Source: Trichormus sp. M33_DOE_039
Lineage (GTDB): Bacteria; Cyanobacteriota; Cyanobacteriia; Cyanobacteriales; Nostocaceae
Reading direction: 5' to 3'
Length of the DNA stretch: 54,919 nucleotides
NCBI GenBank assembly: GCA_015296085.1
Contig: DVDT01000081.1
Coordinates: 1-54,919 of the forward strand
Numbering within the stretch: the stretch's first letter is position 1; each line of letters opens with the position of its first letter. A model generated the notes under the pieces. It was given only the letters and a program-made list of their open reading frames with translations, was not told where the DNA came from and did not search any database. The position numbers were made by a program, and so were the translations under genes. Below, one piece after another: positions 1 to 9,685 of this stretch.

Positions 1-299
1 TGTTGAGATTAATCTCATTTGTGAAACTTAGTGACAAAATGATTCCACTTTAATCGCTTCTTTTATCACTTAGATTTTTGCTCAATCCTTACAGAATAAG
101 CTTTTGAGCTTCTGGCTTAACCCGAACTCAGGTTAAAAAGGCAAAAGGCAAAAGATTCTTGTCTTTTTACTTTTTCCTTTTACCTTTTAAGCAGAACAGG
201 GTAAATAATTGAAGGTTTGTAGTGAGAAATTTAGTTCTCAAAAAGGACTAAAGTCCTTACTAAGAAATGAATCCTAGTGTTTTTACATGACTTAACATT
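1..299. other. intergenic left edge with imperfect inverted repeat
   Basis: No gene is visible here. Positions about 133-190 form an imperfect inverted repeat: an AAAAGGCAAAAGGCAAAAGA-like arm faces a TCTTTTTAC...CCTTTTACC arm across a short loop. A-rich/T-rich elements of this type recur in Nostoc intergenic DNA and could act as a transcription end for the minus-strand gene that stops at 300, but that role is inferred. Confidence 0.4.
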
Positions 300-1310
300 C
301 TATTCCCAAGTATGGTCTTGATTAATCTCAATGACTAAATCAACTAGTGGAGATTGCGTTAAGGGCTTGATGAATAATTCGGGATGGAGCGATCGCCAAA
401 AATAATTGACAAATCTTTCAATCTCTGTGTCTGTCATGCCGGATTTACCAGCCGCCATCATTTGTCGTTCGGCTTGTTTGCGCCACTCTACGGAATATCG
501 GTAATCCTTGGGGTACAACACAATTAAGCTATCTAATCTCTCCCACAGGGGCAAATATTCACTCAGCCGCAGGTTCATTTCACGGGCAAAATTTTTATCT
601 GCATCAGTGATAATGGGTGCTGGTGCATCATCAAATAATTGTGAATCTATCGGTTGCACACCGACAAACCAACCTTCAAAGAACAGAATATCAATGCTGT
701 ATACAATCTCTGGATGAGTGCGATCGCCTGCGCCATTATAGGCAGATTTATCAAAGCGGGGAATGGTGATCGGAGTTTTTGCTTGCCGGATTTGCTCTAG
801 GACATTTATACCTAAGTTGACATCGTGCGTTCCTGGCGGCCCACGCCAAATCAAACGGGGGTCTTTTTGGGTTAATGCTAGACGCTCATCATAAGTTTTA
901 TACAAGTCATCTAAAGATAAACTCGCACTCCGATATCCCAACTCTTGGAGAATTAAACCCAACACTTGACACATCGTAGTTTTACCAGTTCCTTGACTCC
1001 CTAAAACACCTTGAATAAAGGGACGTTGCAAGTGTTGCTTTTGCGAGGCAATGCTGATTGCTAAAGGTAGCCACCATTCCCACAACATAGGGAGCATTTT
1101 TTCTAAAGATGTATGCAGGCGATGTTGGCAGAATTGGCTAAAAACTGGTAGCACTGAGTGTAAAAGCTGCGATCGCTCCTGAATCACTTGTTCTACATTC
1201 TCTGGTGTCACCCCAAATGCTTTTGCCTTAGCTGTATTATCTTCTAAAGCTGCGGCCTGTGCTGCTTGTTGCCCACTGGCAGTCCCTATTGCTTTTAACC
1301 AATCATTCAT
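300..1310 (-). CDS. glyK: D-glycerate 3-kinase (glycerate kinase, P-loop type)
   Basis: This enzyme phosphorylates D-glycerate to 3-phosphoglycerate, the last step of the photorespiratory C2 cycle, in the cytoplasm. The protein has a P-loop GSQGTGKT near residues 104-111 and a downstream SLDDLYKTYDERLAL segment followed by RGPPGTHD, both typical of the plant/cyanobacterial glycerate kinase family, and a length near 336 residues that fits it. The frame can also open at a GTG at 1313, but the ATG at 1310 overlaps the stop of the upstream gene as TGATG, so I chose it; translational coupling is likely. The gene is the second of a two-gene minus-strand unit. The family call is firm; the enzyme activity is inferred from it. 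Confidence 0.88.
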   Translation of the reverse strand: MNDWLKAIGTASGQQAAQAAALEDNTAKAKAFGVTPENVEQVIQERSQLLHSVLPVFSQFCQHRLHTSLEKMLPMLWEWWLPLAISIASQKQHLQRPFIQGVLGSQGTGKTTMCQVLGLILQELGYRSASLSLDDLYKTYDERLALTQKDPRLIWRGPPGTHDVNLGINVLEQIRQAKTPITIPRFDKSAYNGAGDRTHPEIVYSIDILFFEGWFVGVQPIDSQLFDDAPAPIITDADKNFAREMNLRLSEYLPLWERLDSLIVLYPKDYRYSVEWRKQAERQMMAAGKSGMTDTEIERFVNYFWRSLHPELFIKPLTQSPLVDLVIEINQDHTWE

Positions 1311-1642
1311 CACGAACCCAGTTTAAAGGCTTCAATAAACAAACTATAGGTAAAACCCACTTTCAAGAGGTTAATCACTTCTACCCACAAAGCTCTCCTA
1401 GCGAAAAAACTTTGGCTATAAAATATTCTGCTTGTTACCTCTGTCAAGACAACTAAGACTGCGGCGATGAAAATATCTATTTCTGCCTTTTGTCCTGCGG
1501 TAGTAGAAACTGCCGTACCCAAGAAAAAGCCGAACAAAAAGCTAATCAGCAGCAGCGACAGCCGCCGCCAAGGATTAGCAAACCATTGCCCCAAATTCCT
1601 AGCAATGGTATCGAATAAGTTGTTAAGACGAGTGTTTTGCAT
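1310..1642 (-). CDS. Ycf20-like membrane protein (DUF565)
   Basis: A 110-residue protein with the conserved N-terminal block TRLNNLFDT and WRRLSLLLISFLFGFFLGT, followed by a second hydrophobic stretch (about residues 54-68) and a third near the C-terminus. This pattern matches the Ycf20/DUF565 family of cyanobacteria and plastids, whose plant members have been linked to non-photochemical quenching; the bacterial function is not established. It lies directly upstream of glyK with a 1-base TGATG overlap, so the two are probably co-transcribed. Two to three membrane segments suggest a thylakoid or plasma-membrane location (inference). Confidence 0.82.
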   Translation of the reverse strand: MQNTRLNNLFDTIARNLGQWFANPWRRLSLLLISFLFGFFLGTAVSTTAGQKAEIDIFIAAVLVVLTEVTSRIFYSQSFFARRALWVEVINLLKVGFTYSLFIEAFKLGS

Positions 1643-2214
1643 TGATTTGTCAAGAGTTATTAGTCATTAGCCAATGGGTATGGGGCATTGTATTTTGCTT
1701 CCCCTACCTCCCCTGTATCCCATGTTCTCTCTGCTTACCTACACCTAAATTCATCCTGCCACTATGCAAGGCCTGTCCCCTTGCCTATAAAGTCCATCAC
1801 ACAAACTACGCACTGTAGACTATATTAAGAAATGTCAATAATACGCTGTTGTTATATTTGGTGGCTTGAACAATGTTGCCTTGTAACTCAAGTTACTAAC
1901 TTACTATCAATTTCCACTAGTGTTTCCTCAGAGAAACACATGGTTTATGTATCATCTATTTTGTCTCGGTATGATCATGCTTAACATAAATTCTTGTATC
2001 ATCTCGCTTATACACTTTTTTACCGTTACTAACTCAAGTAATCTTTAAGACGAGTTCCACTTCCTGAGAATGATATTTCTGATACACTAATGAACCGAAT
2101 TCTACGAGAGTCTATAGTAGGTAAGTGGAAAATTTTCCTTGAGCGCAGCTAATGATAATAGGCTAGTATTTGGTCAAGCCTAGACAAAATCATTATTTCT
2201 AAATCAATATCAAT
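1643..2214. other. intergenic region between divergent genes
   Basis: About 570 bases with no convincing reading frame. It separates the minus-strand ycf20-like/glyK unit from the plus-strand lipoprotein gene and must hold both promoters. It is AT-rich toward the plus-strand gene; I could not single out a secure promoter motif or RNA gene. Confidence 0.4.
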
Positions 2215-2838
2215 ATGAATTCTTCCGTGTATCGTAACGCTGCGGTGACAGCTTGCTGTTTTGGGCTACTGGGGCTACTACTAGGATGCCTAGATATGAG
2301 TGTATCTTTTGAGACAGCAAATTCTGATACACCATCATCTTTATCTACTGAAGTAATCACACCCAATCAAGATTTAGTATCGCCTGTGGCCTCGACAGAG
2401 ACTAGTTCTCAAACCACCCCCAATTCCAGCACCCCCAGTCACAAATTAGAACAAAATACCCAAAAAACTATTTCTGTCCTGGCATCTCGTCAAGCCGGAA
2501 ACAGTAATACTAAGTATTTAGGTGATTTGCGTATGAGCAATCAAACAGATCAGCCTGTGCGATTAGCTCTGTTGGCGCGACAGTCAAATCAGAAAGGTGC
2601 TGTTAAAGAAACCACGGATATTCCCGCTCATTGGGATTTTGATCCCCAAGAAGGTAGTGCAGAAGGCTTAATTCTGTCTCTACCCCAAGGCAACCTCAAA
2701 ATAGAAGCAGGAGATATTTTAGTAGCCTTTGCTCAAGACGGTTCTCGCCGCTACTGGGGGCCGTATGTTGTGGGGGAAACATCCTTACCTACCTGGGATG
2801 CCCAAAAGCGAGAATGGGTACTGGTAATAAGTGAGTAG
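2215..2838 (+). CDS. predicted lipoprotein of unknown function
   Basis: A 207-residue protein with a lipoprotein signal peptide: a short N-terminus, a hydrophobic core and the lipobox LLGC with Cys at residue 25. It should be lipid-anchored at a membrane face. Residues about 30-80 are a Ser/Thr/Pro/Gln-rich linker. The remaining part (about 98-207) looks like a compact beta-rich domain with the conserved-looking stretches LGDLRMSNQT, HWDFDPQEG and RRYWGPYVVGE. I do not recognise the family. It stands alone, upstream of a repeat block and a GT39 glycosyltransferase on the same strand. Confidence 0.72.
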   Translation: MNSSVYRNAAVTACCFGLLGLLLGCLDMSVSFETANSDTPSSLSTEVITPNQDLVSPVASTETSSQTTPNSSTPSHKLEQNTQKTISVLASRQAGNSNTKYLGDLRMSNQTDQPVRLALLARQSNQKGAVKETTDIPAHWDFDPQEGSAEGLILSLPQGNLKIEAGDILVAFAQDGSRRYWGPYVVGETSLPTWDAQKREWVLVISE

Positions 2839-2927
2839 GGAGTAGGAATTGGGGAAACCATTATTTGGAATAGAAGTCGAAATTACCAAGAACAAAACCT
2901 AATCAGTCAACGACTAAATAACTGTTG

Positions 2928-3150
2928 ACCCTTCCGGGTGATGCTCCTAACGTCGCTACTGCTTCTAGAGAAGATGGCGAACGTTAATACCAGTCGTTCG
3001 AGGGAAACCACCGCAGTTCCTTCAAGTCGGGCATTGCCCGACGATACTTGCTACAAGTCGGCAAAGCCGCCCAACGCAGTGTCTCCCCAACGGACTGCCG
3101 GCAGTTCCTTCAAGTCGGCGAAGCCGCCCAACGGACTGCCTCCCAAAGAT
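2928..3150. repeat. dispersed intergenic repeat, copy 1 (compound)
   Basis: A GC-rich block between the lipoprotein and glycosyltransferase genes. It contains AGTTCCTTCAAGTCGG twice (from about 3015 and 3102), AAGCCGCCCAACG twice, and the segment 3070-3099 that recurs almost unchanged at about 35729-35758; its 3013-3040 segment also recurs at about 35703-35728. An 81-codon open frame across it (2938-3183) is a product of the repeat, not a gene. Confidence 0.75.
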
Positions 3151-3193
3151 CGCCCTGGCTCACTATTGACTATGGACTATTGACTAACTACTA

Positions 3194-5074
3194 ATGAGGA
3201 TGAAATTGAGCTTTCCCCACGCTGTTGAGCAGTGGCTTACTAATATAGTGAAGCGTCCAGCCCTTGCTGTGACTGTGGCGATCCTGTGGTTAGTTGTGAT
3301 TGGTTGGGTTGGTTATGGTTGGAATTTGGGCAGTGTGGGCTTGATTGACGAAACTGAGCCACTGTTTGCCGAAGCTTCTCGTCAAATGCTGATCACAGGA
3401 GATTGGATTACTCCCTATTTCAATGGTGAGACTCGCTTTGACAAACCTGCTTTAATTTACTGGTTTCAGGCGATCGCTTATGCTGTGATTGGTGTAAATG
3501 AATGGGCAGTACGTCTTCCCTCAGCTTTAGCAGCGATGGGAGTAATGGTTTTGGTGTTTTACACTGTCCAGTGGGCTTTAGCACAAACAGACGAATCTGA
3601 GGCAGTTTCATCTCGAACTCGCCGCTATTTCACAGCATCCGTCGCCGCCGCAGTCACAGCACTCAATCCAGAAATGATTATCTGGGGTAGAACTGGTGTC
3701 TCAGATATGCTGCTCACAGGGTGTATAGCTTCATCTTTGTTGTGTTTTTTCCGAGGATATGCGGAATCGGAGGTTGGCAGCAGGAGTGCAGGGGGAGAAA
3801 AATCCGATACCCGTTCTCGATCGCTAATGCCCAATAAATGGTACTTTGCCTGTTATGTGTTGATTGCTGGGGCAATTCTGACCAAAGGCCCGGTAGGAAT
3901 TGTTTTACCAGGGCTAATTATTGGGGCGTTTTTGTTATATGTGGGACAATTGCGGGCGGTTGCGCGGGAAATGCGTCTGCTTTTGGGGTTGGTAATTATT
4001 TTTTGCTTATCTGTCCCTTGGTATGTGCTGGTGATTTGGCGCAATGGTTGGAACTACATTAACTCTTTCTTTGGGTATCACAACCTAGAACGCTTCACAG
4101 AAGTAGTTAATGGTCACTCAGCACCTTGGTATTTCTACTTTTTAATTGTGCTGCTCTTGTTCGCACCATACTCAGTTTACTTGCCTGTAGCGATGCTCCG
4201 CCTGAAGTTCTGGCAGCGATCGCACTGGCGCACTCAAGCCCGTTCTCAACAATTGGGTTTATTTGCATTTGTTTGGTTTGTTACTATTTTTAGTTTCTTT
4301 ACTATTGCTGTCACCAAACTGCCTAGCTATGTATTACCTTTAATGCCAGCCGCTGCTATTTTGGTGTCGCTATTGTGGGGTGATTTTTTCGCGCAAGCAG
4401 AGCTAAATTCCAACCAAAAAGTTATTACTTACCCGATGACTTTTTTACAGGTGAGTAGTTGGATTAATGTTGTGTTTTTATCGGTATTGTCAGTAGCATT
4501 CTTTCACTTACCTCATTTAATAGGTCGAGATCCAGCTGCACCTAATTTCCAGCAAAGTCTTCAAGATTCTGGTTTACCAACAATGGGTGGTTGGATTTGG
4601 TTATTATTTGCAGTGATTAGTGCTGTTTTCATATTACGCCGCCATTGGCAATCAATGGTGGGGATACAGTTATTGGGGTTTGTGGCATTTTTGATCATTG
4701 TGTTAATGCCAGCTATATTTTTGATGGATCAAGAACGTCAACTACCTTTAAGAAATTTATCTGCCGCTGTTGTCCAATTCCAGCAACCAACAGAAGAAAT
4801 TATCATGGTTGGCTTTAAAAAGCCTAGTGTCGTTTTTTATAGTCACAAACAAATGAAATTTATTAAATTGACAAAGGATGCTACAGAATACATCAAAAAT
4901 ATAGCTAATGAATCCAATCATCCAGCTTCAATGCTGCTACTAACTGAAAAAAGAAACTTTTTTAAAATGGACTTACAGCCAGATACTTATAAGAATTTAG
5001 CGATCAAAGGTGCTTACCAATTGACTCGCCTTAATTTCAAAAAAATGAAATCTCAAAAGTTAGATATCTCTTGA
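3194..5074 (+). CDS. GT39-family membrane glycosyltransferase (ArnT/PMT-like)
   Basis: A 626-residue polytopic membrane protein of the ArnT/dolichyl-phosphate-mannose mannosyltransferase type, which moves a sugar from a polyprenyl-phosphate donor onto a lipid, protein or glycan on the periplasmic side. After the first membrane helix (about residues 22-50) comes the luminal motif LIDETEPLFAEASRQM, with the acidic pair expected at the catalytic site, then WITPYFNGETRFDKP and IYWFQA. About ten further hydrophobic segments follow, then a soluble C-terminal tail. A second in-frame ATG two codons later is possible. It is a single gene convergent with the hybrid kinase gene. Acceptor and donor sugar cannot be told from sequence. 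Confidence 0.85.
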   Translation: MRMKLSFPHAVEQWLTNIVKRPALAVTVAILWLVVIGWVGYGWNLGSVGLIDETEPLFAEASRQMLITGDWITPYFNGETRFDKPALIYWFQAIAYAVIGVNEWAVRLPSALAAMGVMVLVFYTVQWALAQTDESEAVSSRTRRYFTASVAAAVTALNPEMIIWGRTGVSDMLLTGCIASSLLCFFRGYAESEVGSRSAGGEKSDTRSRSLMPNKWYFACYVLIAGAILTKGPVGIVLPGLIIGAFLLYVGQLRAVAREMRLLLGLVIIFCLSVPWYVLVIWRNGWNYINSFFGYHNLERFTEVVNGHSAPWYFYFLIVLLLFAPYSVYLPVAMLRLKFWQRSHWRTQARSQQLGLFAFVWFVTIFSFFTIAVTKLPSYVLPLMPAAAILVSLLWGDFFAQAELNSNQKVITYPMTFLQVSSWINVVFLSVLSVAFFHLPHLIGRDPAAPNFQQSLQDSGLPTMGGWIWLLFAVISAVFILRRHWQSMVGIQLLGFVAFLIIVLMPAIFLMDQERQLPLRNLSAAVVQFQQPTEEIIMVGFKKPSVVFYSHKQMKFIKLTKDATEYIKNIANESNHPASMLLLTEKRNFFKMDLQPDTYKNLAIKGAYQLTRLNFKKMKSQKLDIS

Positions 5075-5093
5075 GTTATGAGTCCTCATGAGA

Positions 5094-5113
5094 ATGGCTG
5101 TTTTCACAGTCAT
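5094..5113. terminator. possible hairpin terminator between convergent genes
   Basis: ATGGCTGT, a TTTC loop and ACAGTCAT form an 8-bp stem with one G-T wobble in the 47-base gap between two convergent genes. There is no strong T-tract on either side, so termination is only suggested by position. Confidence 0.35.
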
Positions 5114-5121
5114 ACTTAACA

Positions 5122-8100
5122 TTATCCTCGTCGCATCTTGATACTTAAGGATTGATTAATCTGGTTTAATAACTCTTCCATTGAGGTAGAACGAGGGACG
5201 ATTTGGGTAGCGATCGCCGTTAAAACAGTTTCTATAGATTCTATTTGACTTTTTGCTCCCTGCCCGCGTTTCTCTTGAGCAACTTTAGTTCGAGAATTAG
5301 TGGATGAGCGATGTAATCTTTGATCTATGACTAAAATAGGGGATAAATTTGATGATAAATCTTGTAAGGTTTTTAGTGCTTTCAACACTTCTGGTTGAAT
5401 ACATGAAACGTCTAAACAAATGAGTAGTAAATCTACACTTTGGTGACGCATCTGTTGTAAAACTTCTGCCCAACAACGTGCTATCGTCGCTTTGAAGCCA
5501 GCTGTTTGCAAATACTGAATTAGGGCTTGAAACCATTCTGTGCCTCGTTCAGCATTTTCTTGACTGAGAGAAGAATTCTTTTCTTTATAACCCTTGACTT
5601 GTTTACGCCTGGACTGTGGCAAGTCCTGTAGCATAGTTAAATCTACTACTAAAATATTCGGGGGATAGCAGATCCCAGAAGCAATTTGCAGCACGGACAA
5701 TAAAGGATCTTTTTGATTGCTATTGCTATCGTCTTGATTGAGTGGTGTTAAGCAAGGAAACACAGACAAACCAGGAATTTGGGATGCTGCCAAGGTAGTA
5801 ACAACATCACAAGTTACTAAAGGTAAGCCAGCTAACCGGGGATGCTGAGTTAATTGTTGTAGGTAAGTTTGTGCCAGAGAACTGTCTACATCCAGCAAAA
5901 CTACATCAAACTGCCAAACTCTGGCCAAAAGTTCCGCTTGGTCTAAGTCATCTACTTCAATTACCCGATGTTCGTGTAATGAGGGGTGGGGATTGATTGA
6001 TTGTGATTCAGGATCGACTAATCGGAGAATTCTGAGGAGTTTGTGGGGCTGAATTTCTTCATGATTATTTAAACTAGGTTGCTGTTTTGTGGTTGGCGCA
6101 CATAGTTTGTCTAATAAAGGTGTCAAAAACTGGGATTCTACTGGCAAATTCAAGAACCCATCAGCTTGGTTTGCCAGTGCTTGTTCTTTGTCTGCGCCTG
6201 TAGCTGTGACAATCACAGGAAGATGGCGCACGACGGAATCAGATTTCAGTAATGTCAGCACATCCCAGCCAGACAACAAGGGTAAGAGGGGATTTAAAAA
6301 TATGGCTTGTGGCTGCAAGCGACGGGCTTTTTCTACGGCTTCTGTTCCAGAACGAGCTATTACCACCTGATAACCATGATTTTTGAGTTGTTCGGTTAAA
6401 TCTTGAATATATCTGGCTACAGTCTCCACTACCAGCACTAAGCGTTGGGAAGAGACGGGTTGATGTTTCCCGGTCTGACTGACAAGCTGACGCATTCCCA
6501 AATTTTCGCTATTGTTCGCCTCTGTGGTTTTATTCTCGGATTCAACAAAGCCTGTCGTGGGAGGACTTGGTGGTAAAAGTAGCGTAAATTGACTACCTTG
6601 GCCTTCCTGTGATAAGAAACTGACATCACCACCGTGGAGACGAGCTAAAGCTCTGGTTAAAACTAATCCCAAGCCTGTACCTTCAAACTGACGAGTCAGG
6701 GGATTTTCTAGTTGTTGGAATTTTTGGAAGATCAAATGCTGTTGGTGTTCGGGAATACCGATACCTGTATCCCAGACAGTAAAGGCAATCCATCCTTCCC
6801 AAAGATTGACTCGTAAGCCGATTTCGCCGGATATTTCTGTGAATTTAAAGGCGTTAGATAATAGATGTACCAACATCTGACGCAAGCGTAGTTCATCGGC
6901 GGTGATCAACTCTAACCCTGGTTCAATCGACATTGTAAAGGTAGGTTCTGATGAACGAGGTGGAGATTTTTGCGTCGTCGATGTATTTTTGCTGGTTTGG
7001 TTGTGAATAGCTTTGGCTTCTGAGAGGGCGCGATCGCACACAGATTGGATATGGACAGGTGCTAGAGCCAACTCCATTTGTCCCGTTTCCATGCGGGTTA
7101 AGTCTAAAATGTCGTTGACTACACTCATTAAATGGCGGCCGCTTTGATGAATTAACCCTGCATATCGGGCTTGACGTTCATTAAGTTCGCCTAACTGCTG
7201 ATCAACTAATAACCGCGATAATCCCAACACAGCTGTCAAGGGGGTTTTGAGTTCATGGCTAATACAGGCTAAGAACTCATCTTTTAAGCGGTTCAGTTGA
7301 ATGAGGTCGGCATTTTTGGCTGATAGTTCTTTATAAAGTTGTTGTTGTTCAGTGACATCAGTTGCTGACACCAACCACAGGTTATCTTCGCCTAGTGTCG
7401 CTGCTGCATCACCATGAGGAAATTTTAAATCTGGACTATCTAAAGGAATTTTTGTAAACTGCCAAACTCTCTCTTGACCACTCTGCACTTCCACAATGCA
7501 GGTACAAGTACCCAGATGACTATCTAGGAAACAGCGACCTGTGGCTGTTTTGTTCTCGGATTGGGGTTCTTGTGGGTTATATGTTCTAAAAGCTGGTAAG
7601 TCGGTGATTGGTAAGGTGTCATTTTGATGGAAAATCTTGCCGTAACCACGAGCATACACTTTGGCTGCTTTGGGGTTAGCGTATTCTGGTTGTTTAATGC
7701 GGGTAGCAGCTAAAATGGCCTCCACTTGTTGTCTAATGCCTTCGGGATCTTTTAATGTTCCCAATTGTTGCCACCAAGCGAGGTTTTGGGTTAACACTAG
7801 ACCCGTACTTGTTTGCAACATTAGAGGCCAAGGTAGCTGTTCTAATAGTTGGATGAGTGATTTATATCCTGGATTTTGACGTTGTTTCAACCGCGATCGC
7901 CGGATTCTCCCATCACCCATCATGGCGGTATCTTGATGTATGGGGGCTGATGTTTTCAAGCTGGAGTAGGGAAGGGCAACTTGTGCTTTGGCCAGCACAC
8001 TTAAGAGGCGGACACTATTAAGTAAGCCCAAGAATTTGCCATCAACATCGACCAAGACACACTCTAATTTATTGGGGATGTGAGCTGTTTGATCGCTCCA

Positions 8101-8409
8101 CCATGAACTTAATTGCTCTACACAATGAGTAGCTGGTAATATTTGTATTGGCTCAATTATTGCTTGACCCAATACAGAGAGTGGCTGCTGTAAATTTACA
8201 AATTCCCCTGCCCCGGCGTTGAGCAAAAACTGCTGTGTTAAACGTGCCGAGTACAGCACCCCGATGGGACGCTGGTATTGATTGACAATGATTAAGCGAT
8301 CGCATTGCTTCTGCTCAAACGTCTCTAGCGTCATCGCCAGAGTAGCAGTTTCTGAACAACTATAACCAGTTGTTAGAAATTCATAAAGCGGGTACTGTAG
8401 CATTGACAT
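5122..8409 (-). CDS. CBS-domain hybrid sensor histidine kinase with degenerate receivers
   Basis: A 1095-residue cytoplasmic hybrid kinase. In order: two CBS-like modules (about residues 1-65 and 76-145), a PAS-like region (about 185-360), a HisKA domain with H385 in FLACISHELKTPL, and an HATPase domain with N-box LLSNAFKF, G1 DTGIGIP and G2 GTGLGL. Three receiver-like modules follow (about 655-775, 790-900 and 920-1060). In the first the acidic pair is replaced (LVVET) and the phospho-acceptor is Asn706 (FLNPLLPLLSG); the second keeps an Asp in VVLLDVD but lacks the early acidic pair; the third is also degenerate. No membrane segment is visible. The gene is divergent from kaiA, the arrangement I recall for all2883 in PCC 7120. 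A clock-related role is suggested only by position. Confidence 0.87.
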   Translation of the reverse strand: MSMLQYPLYEFLTTGYSCSETATLAMTLETFEQKQCDRLIIVNQYQRPIGVLYSARLTQQFLLNAGAGEFVNLQQPLSVLGQAIIEPIQILPATHCVEQLSSWWSDQTAHIPNKLECVLVDVDGKFLGLLNSVRLLSVLAKAQVALPYSSLKTSAPIHQDTAMMGDGRIRRSRLKQRQNPGYKSLIQLLEQLPWPLMLQTSTGLVLTQNLAWWQQLGTLKDPEGIRQQVEAILAATRIKQPEYANPKAAKVYARGYGKIFHQNDTLPITDLPAFRTYNPQEPQSENKTATGRCFLDSHLGTCTCIVEVQSGQERVWQFTKIPLDSPDLKFPHGDAAATLGEDNLWLVSATDVTEQQQLYKELSAKNADLIQLNRLKDEFLACISHELKTPLTAVLGLSRLLVDQQLGELNERQARYAGLIHQSGRHLMSVVNDILDLTRMETGQMELALAPVHIQSVCDRALSEAKAIHNQTSKNTSTTQKSPPRSSEPTFTMSIEPGLELITADELRLRQMLVHLLSNAFKFTEISGEIGLRVNLWEGWIAFTVWDTGIGIPEHQQHLIFQKFQQLENPLTRQFEGTGLGLVLTRALARLHGGDVSFLSQEGQGSQFTLLLPPSPPTTGFVESENKTTEANNSENLGMRQLVSQTGKHQPVSSQRLVLVVETVARYIQDLTEQLKNHGYQVVIARSGTEAVEKARRLQPQAIFLNPLLPLLSGWDVLTLLKSDSVVRHLPVIVTATGADKEQALANQADGFLNLPVESQFLTPLLDKLCAPTTKQQPSLNNHEEIQPHKLLRILRLVDPESQSINPHPSLHEHRVIEVDDLDQAELLARVWQFDVVLLDVDSSLAQTYLQQLTQHPRLAGLPLVTCDVVTTLAASQIPGLSVFPCLTPLNQDDSNSNQKDPLLSVLQIASGICYPPNILVVDLTMLQDLPQSRRKQVKGYKEKNSSLSQENAERGTEWFQALIQYLQTAGFKATIARCWAEVLQQMRHQSVDLLLICLDVSCIQPEVLKALKTLQDLSSNLSPILVIDQRLHRSSTNSRTKVAQEKRGQGAKSQIESIETVLTAIATQIVPRSTSMEELLNQINQSLSIKMRRG

Positions 8410-9063
8410 AAGGCTTTGGGGGTCATTCTTCTTGTGAACGCCTCTGGCTTCACCATCAGCACAGGGGCAAATAGCGATCGCGCCTGAAGCAGTATTCTTT
8501 CAGAAGACTCATATCAGCGATCTTGTCCAGCTTTTACACTATTGAATTAATGGAATTGGTTCTCTAGAACACGGGTGCTTCATTTCAATAGTCAGCCAGC
8601 TGCGGCCTGTTACTTGACCACGTTCAAATCTCTTTGAACAGCCATGACCAGTTTGCCACTGGCATCTCAATTTTTCATCAATAGCAACAGCTAACACAAT
8701 TATGCCTCCAAAGATTCGCTTTAGAACCTTGAGGAATTATAATTATTGAAAATGCGACAATACTTTAAGTTCGTTTAAGTATCTTATCAAGGAGTAAAAT
8801 AGAAAATCCTTATTTAGACAGATATACATATGCAAATAATAAATTAAGTCATGTGTTTTCGACAACAAACCTGAGCTACGACTCAGCCATCCCCCCAATT
8901 CTTCGCTATCTCATATATATATAGTGATTGCGATTGAGATATTCGCTGATGTATACATATCTTGATGTAAATTTTTGGGTGAGTATGTGCTGATTTTTCA
9001 TCAACCATTAACTTTACTTTTAATCTTGCATGGTGATTAACGAGAGATATATTAAGTATGTAA
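8410..9063. promoter_or_regulatory. divergent intergenic region upstream of kaiA
   Basis: About 650 bases between the hybrid kinase and the first possible kaiA start. It is AT-rich on the kai side and should carry the promoters of both transcription units. An imperfect palindrome, TACTTTAAG-TTC-GTTTAAGTA (8761-8781), lies about 280 bases before the kaiA frame opens. I see no RNA gene or clear protein gene here. Confidence 0.4.
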
Positions 9064-9321
9064 ATGCTACTACCAATATTGATTTTCCAACCAGATGTTA
9101 AAAAAAATTTAGATCCGTCAGCGAAGCAAGTGGCTCTAAACTCGGAATTAAATGAGGAATTCTGGGGTTTGAGTAGCTCTCTACTTTTAATTGGCACTAC
9201 AACATCTCAGATTTATTCCCGACTGAAATGTTTATATCTCAACATTAATAAAACTTTTACAGGTAAATATTCTTATGCCTTTGCAGACCAACAGCAAAAA
9301 ACACAGCAGGTTTGTCAGCAC

Positions 9322-9630
9322 ATGACCCAAGAAGTTGATCGGCAAGTATTATTGCAGCAACTCAAATCAGATTATCGAGAAATTCTCATCAATTACTTTA
9401 CTACAGACAAAGCACTCAAAGAAAAAATTGATAAATTTATCAATGCAGTATTTTGTGCTAATATTCCTGTGCCACAAATTATAGAAATTCATATGGAACT
9501 AATTGATGAATTTTCCAAGCAGCTACAATTAGAGGGACGGAGCGACGAAACATTACTAGATTATCGCCTTACACTCATAGAGATCCTCGCTCATCTGTGT
9601 GAAGTTTATAGATGTGCAATTTTTAAATAG
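9322..9630 (+). CDS. kaiA: circadian clock protein KaiA, short (C-terminal domain only) form
   Basis: KaiA stimulates KaiC autophosphorylation. From the ATG at 9322 the product is 102 residues beginning MTQEVDRQVLLQQL and containing DYREILINYF, the IEIHMELIDEFSKQL block and DYRLTLIEILAHLCE. This is the four-helix KaiC-binding and dimerisation domain; the N-terminal pseudo-receiver of the roughly 284-residue Synechococcus protein is absent, as known for Anabaena KaiA. The frame is however open 86 codons further upstream, from an ATG at 9064 preceded directly by TAA, so a 188-residue product cannot be excluded. Neither start has a strong ribosome site. kaiB follows 55 bases later. Confidence 0.93.
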   Translation: MTQEVDRQVLLQQLKSDYREILINYFTTDKALKEKIDKFINAVFCANIPVPQIIEIHMELIDEFSKQLQLEGRSDETLLDYRLTLIEILAHLCEVYRCAIFK

Positions 9631-9685
9631 ATAAAAATCCTCAAATTATCCTTTATTCCCAGGTGAATTTTTAACTTTCCTCTGT

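Noticed and set aside
2938-3183. 81-codon open frame on the plus strand
   Set aside because: It lies wholly in a dispersed repeat that recurs elsewhere in the window; its composition follows the repeat units and there is no ribosome site.
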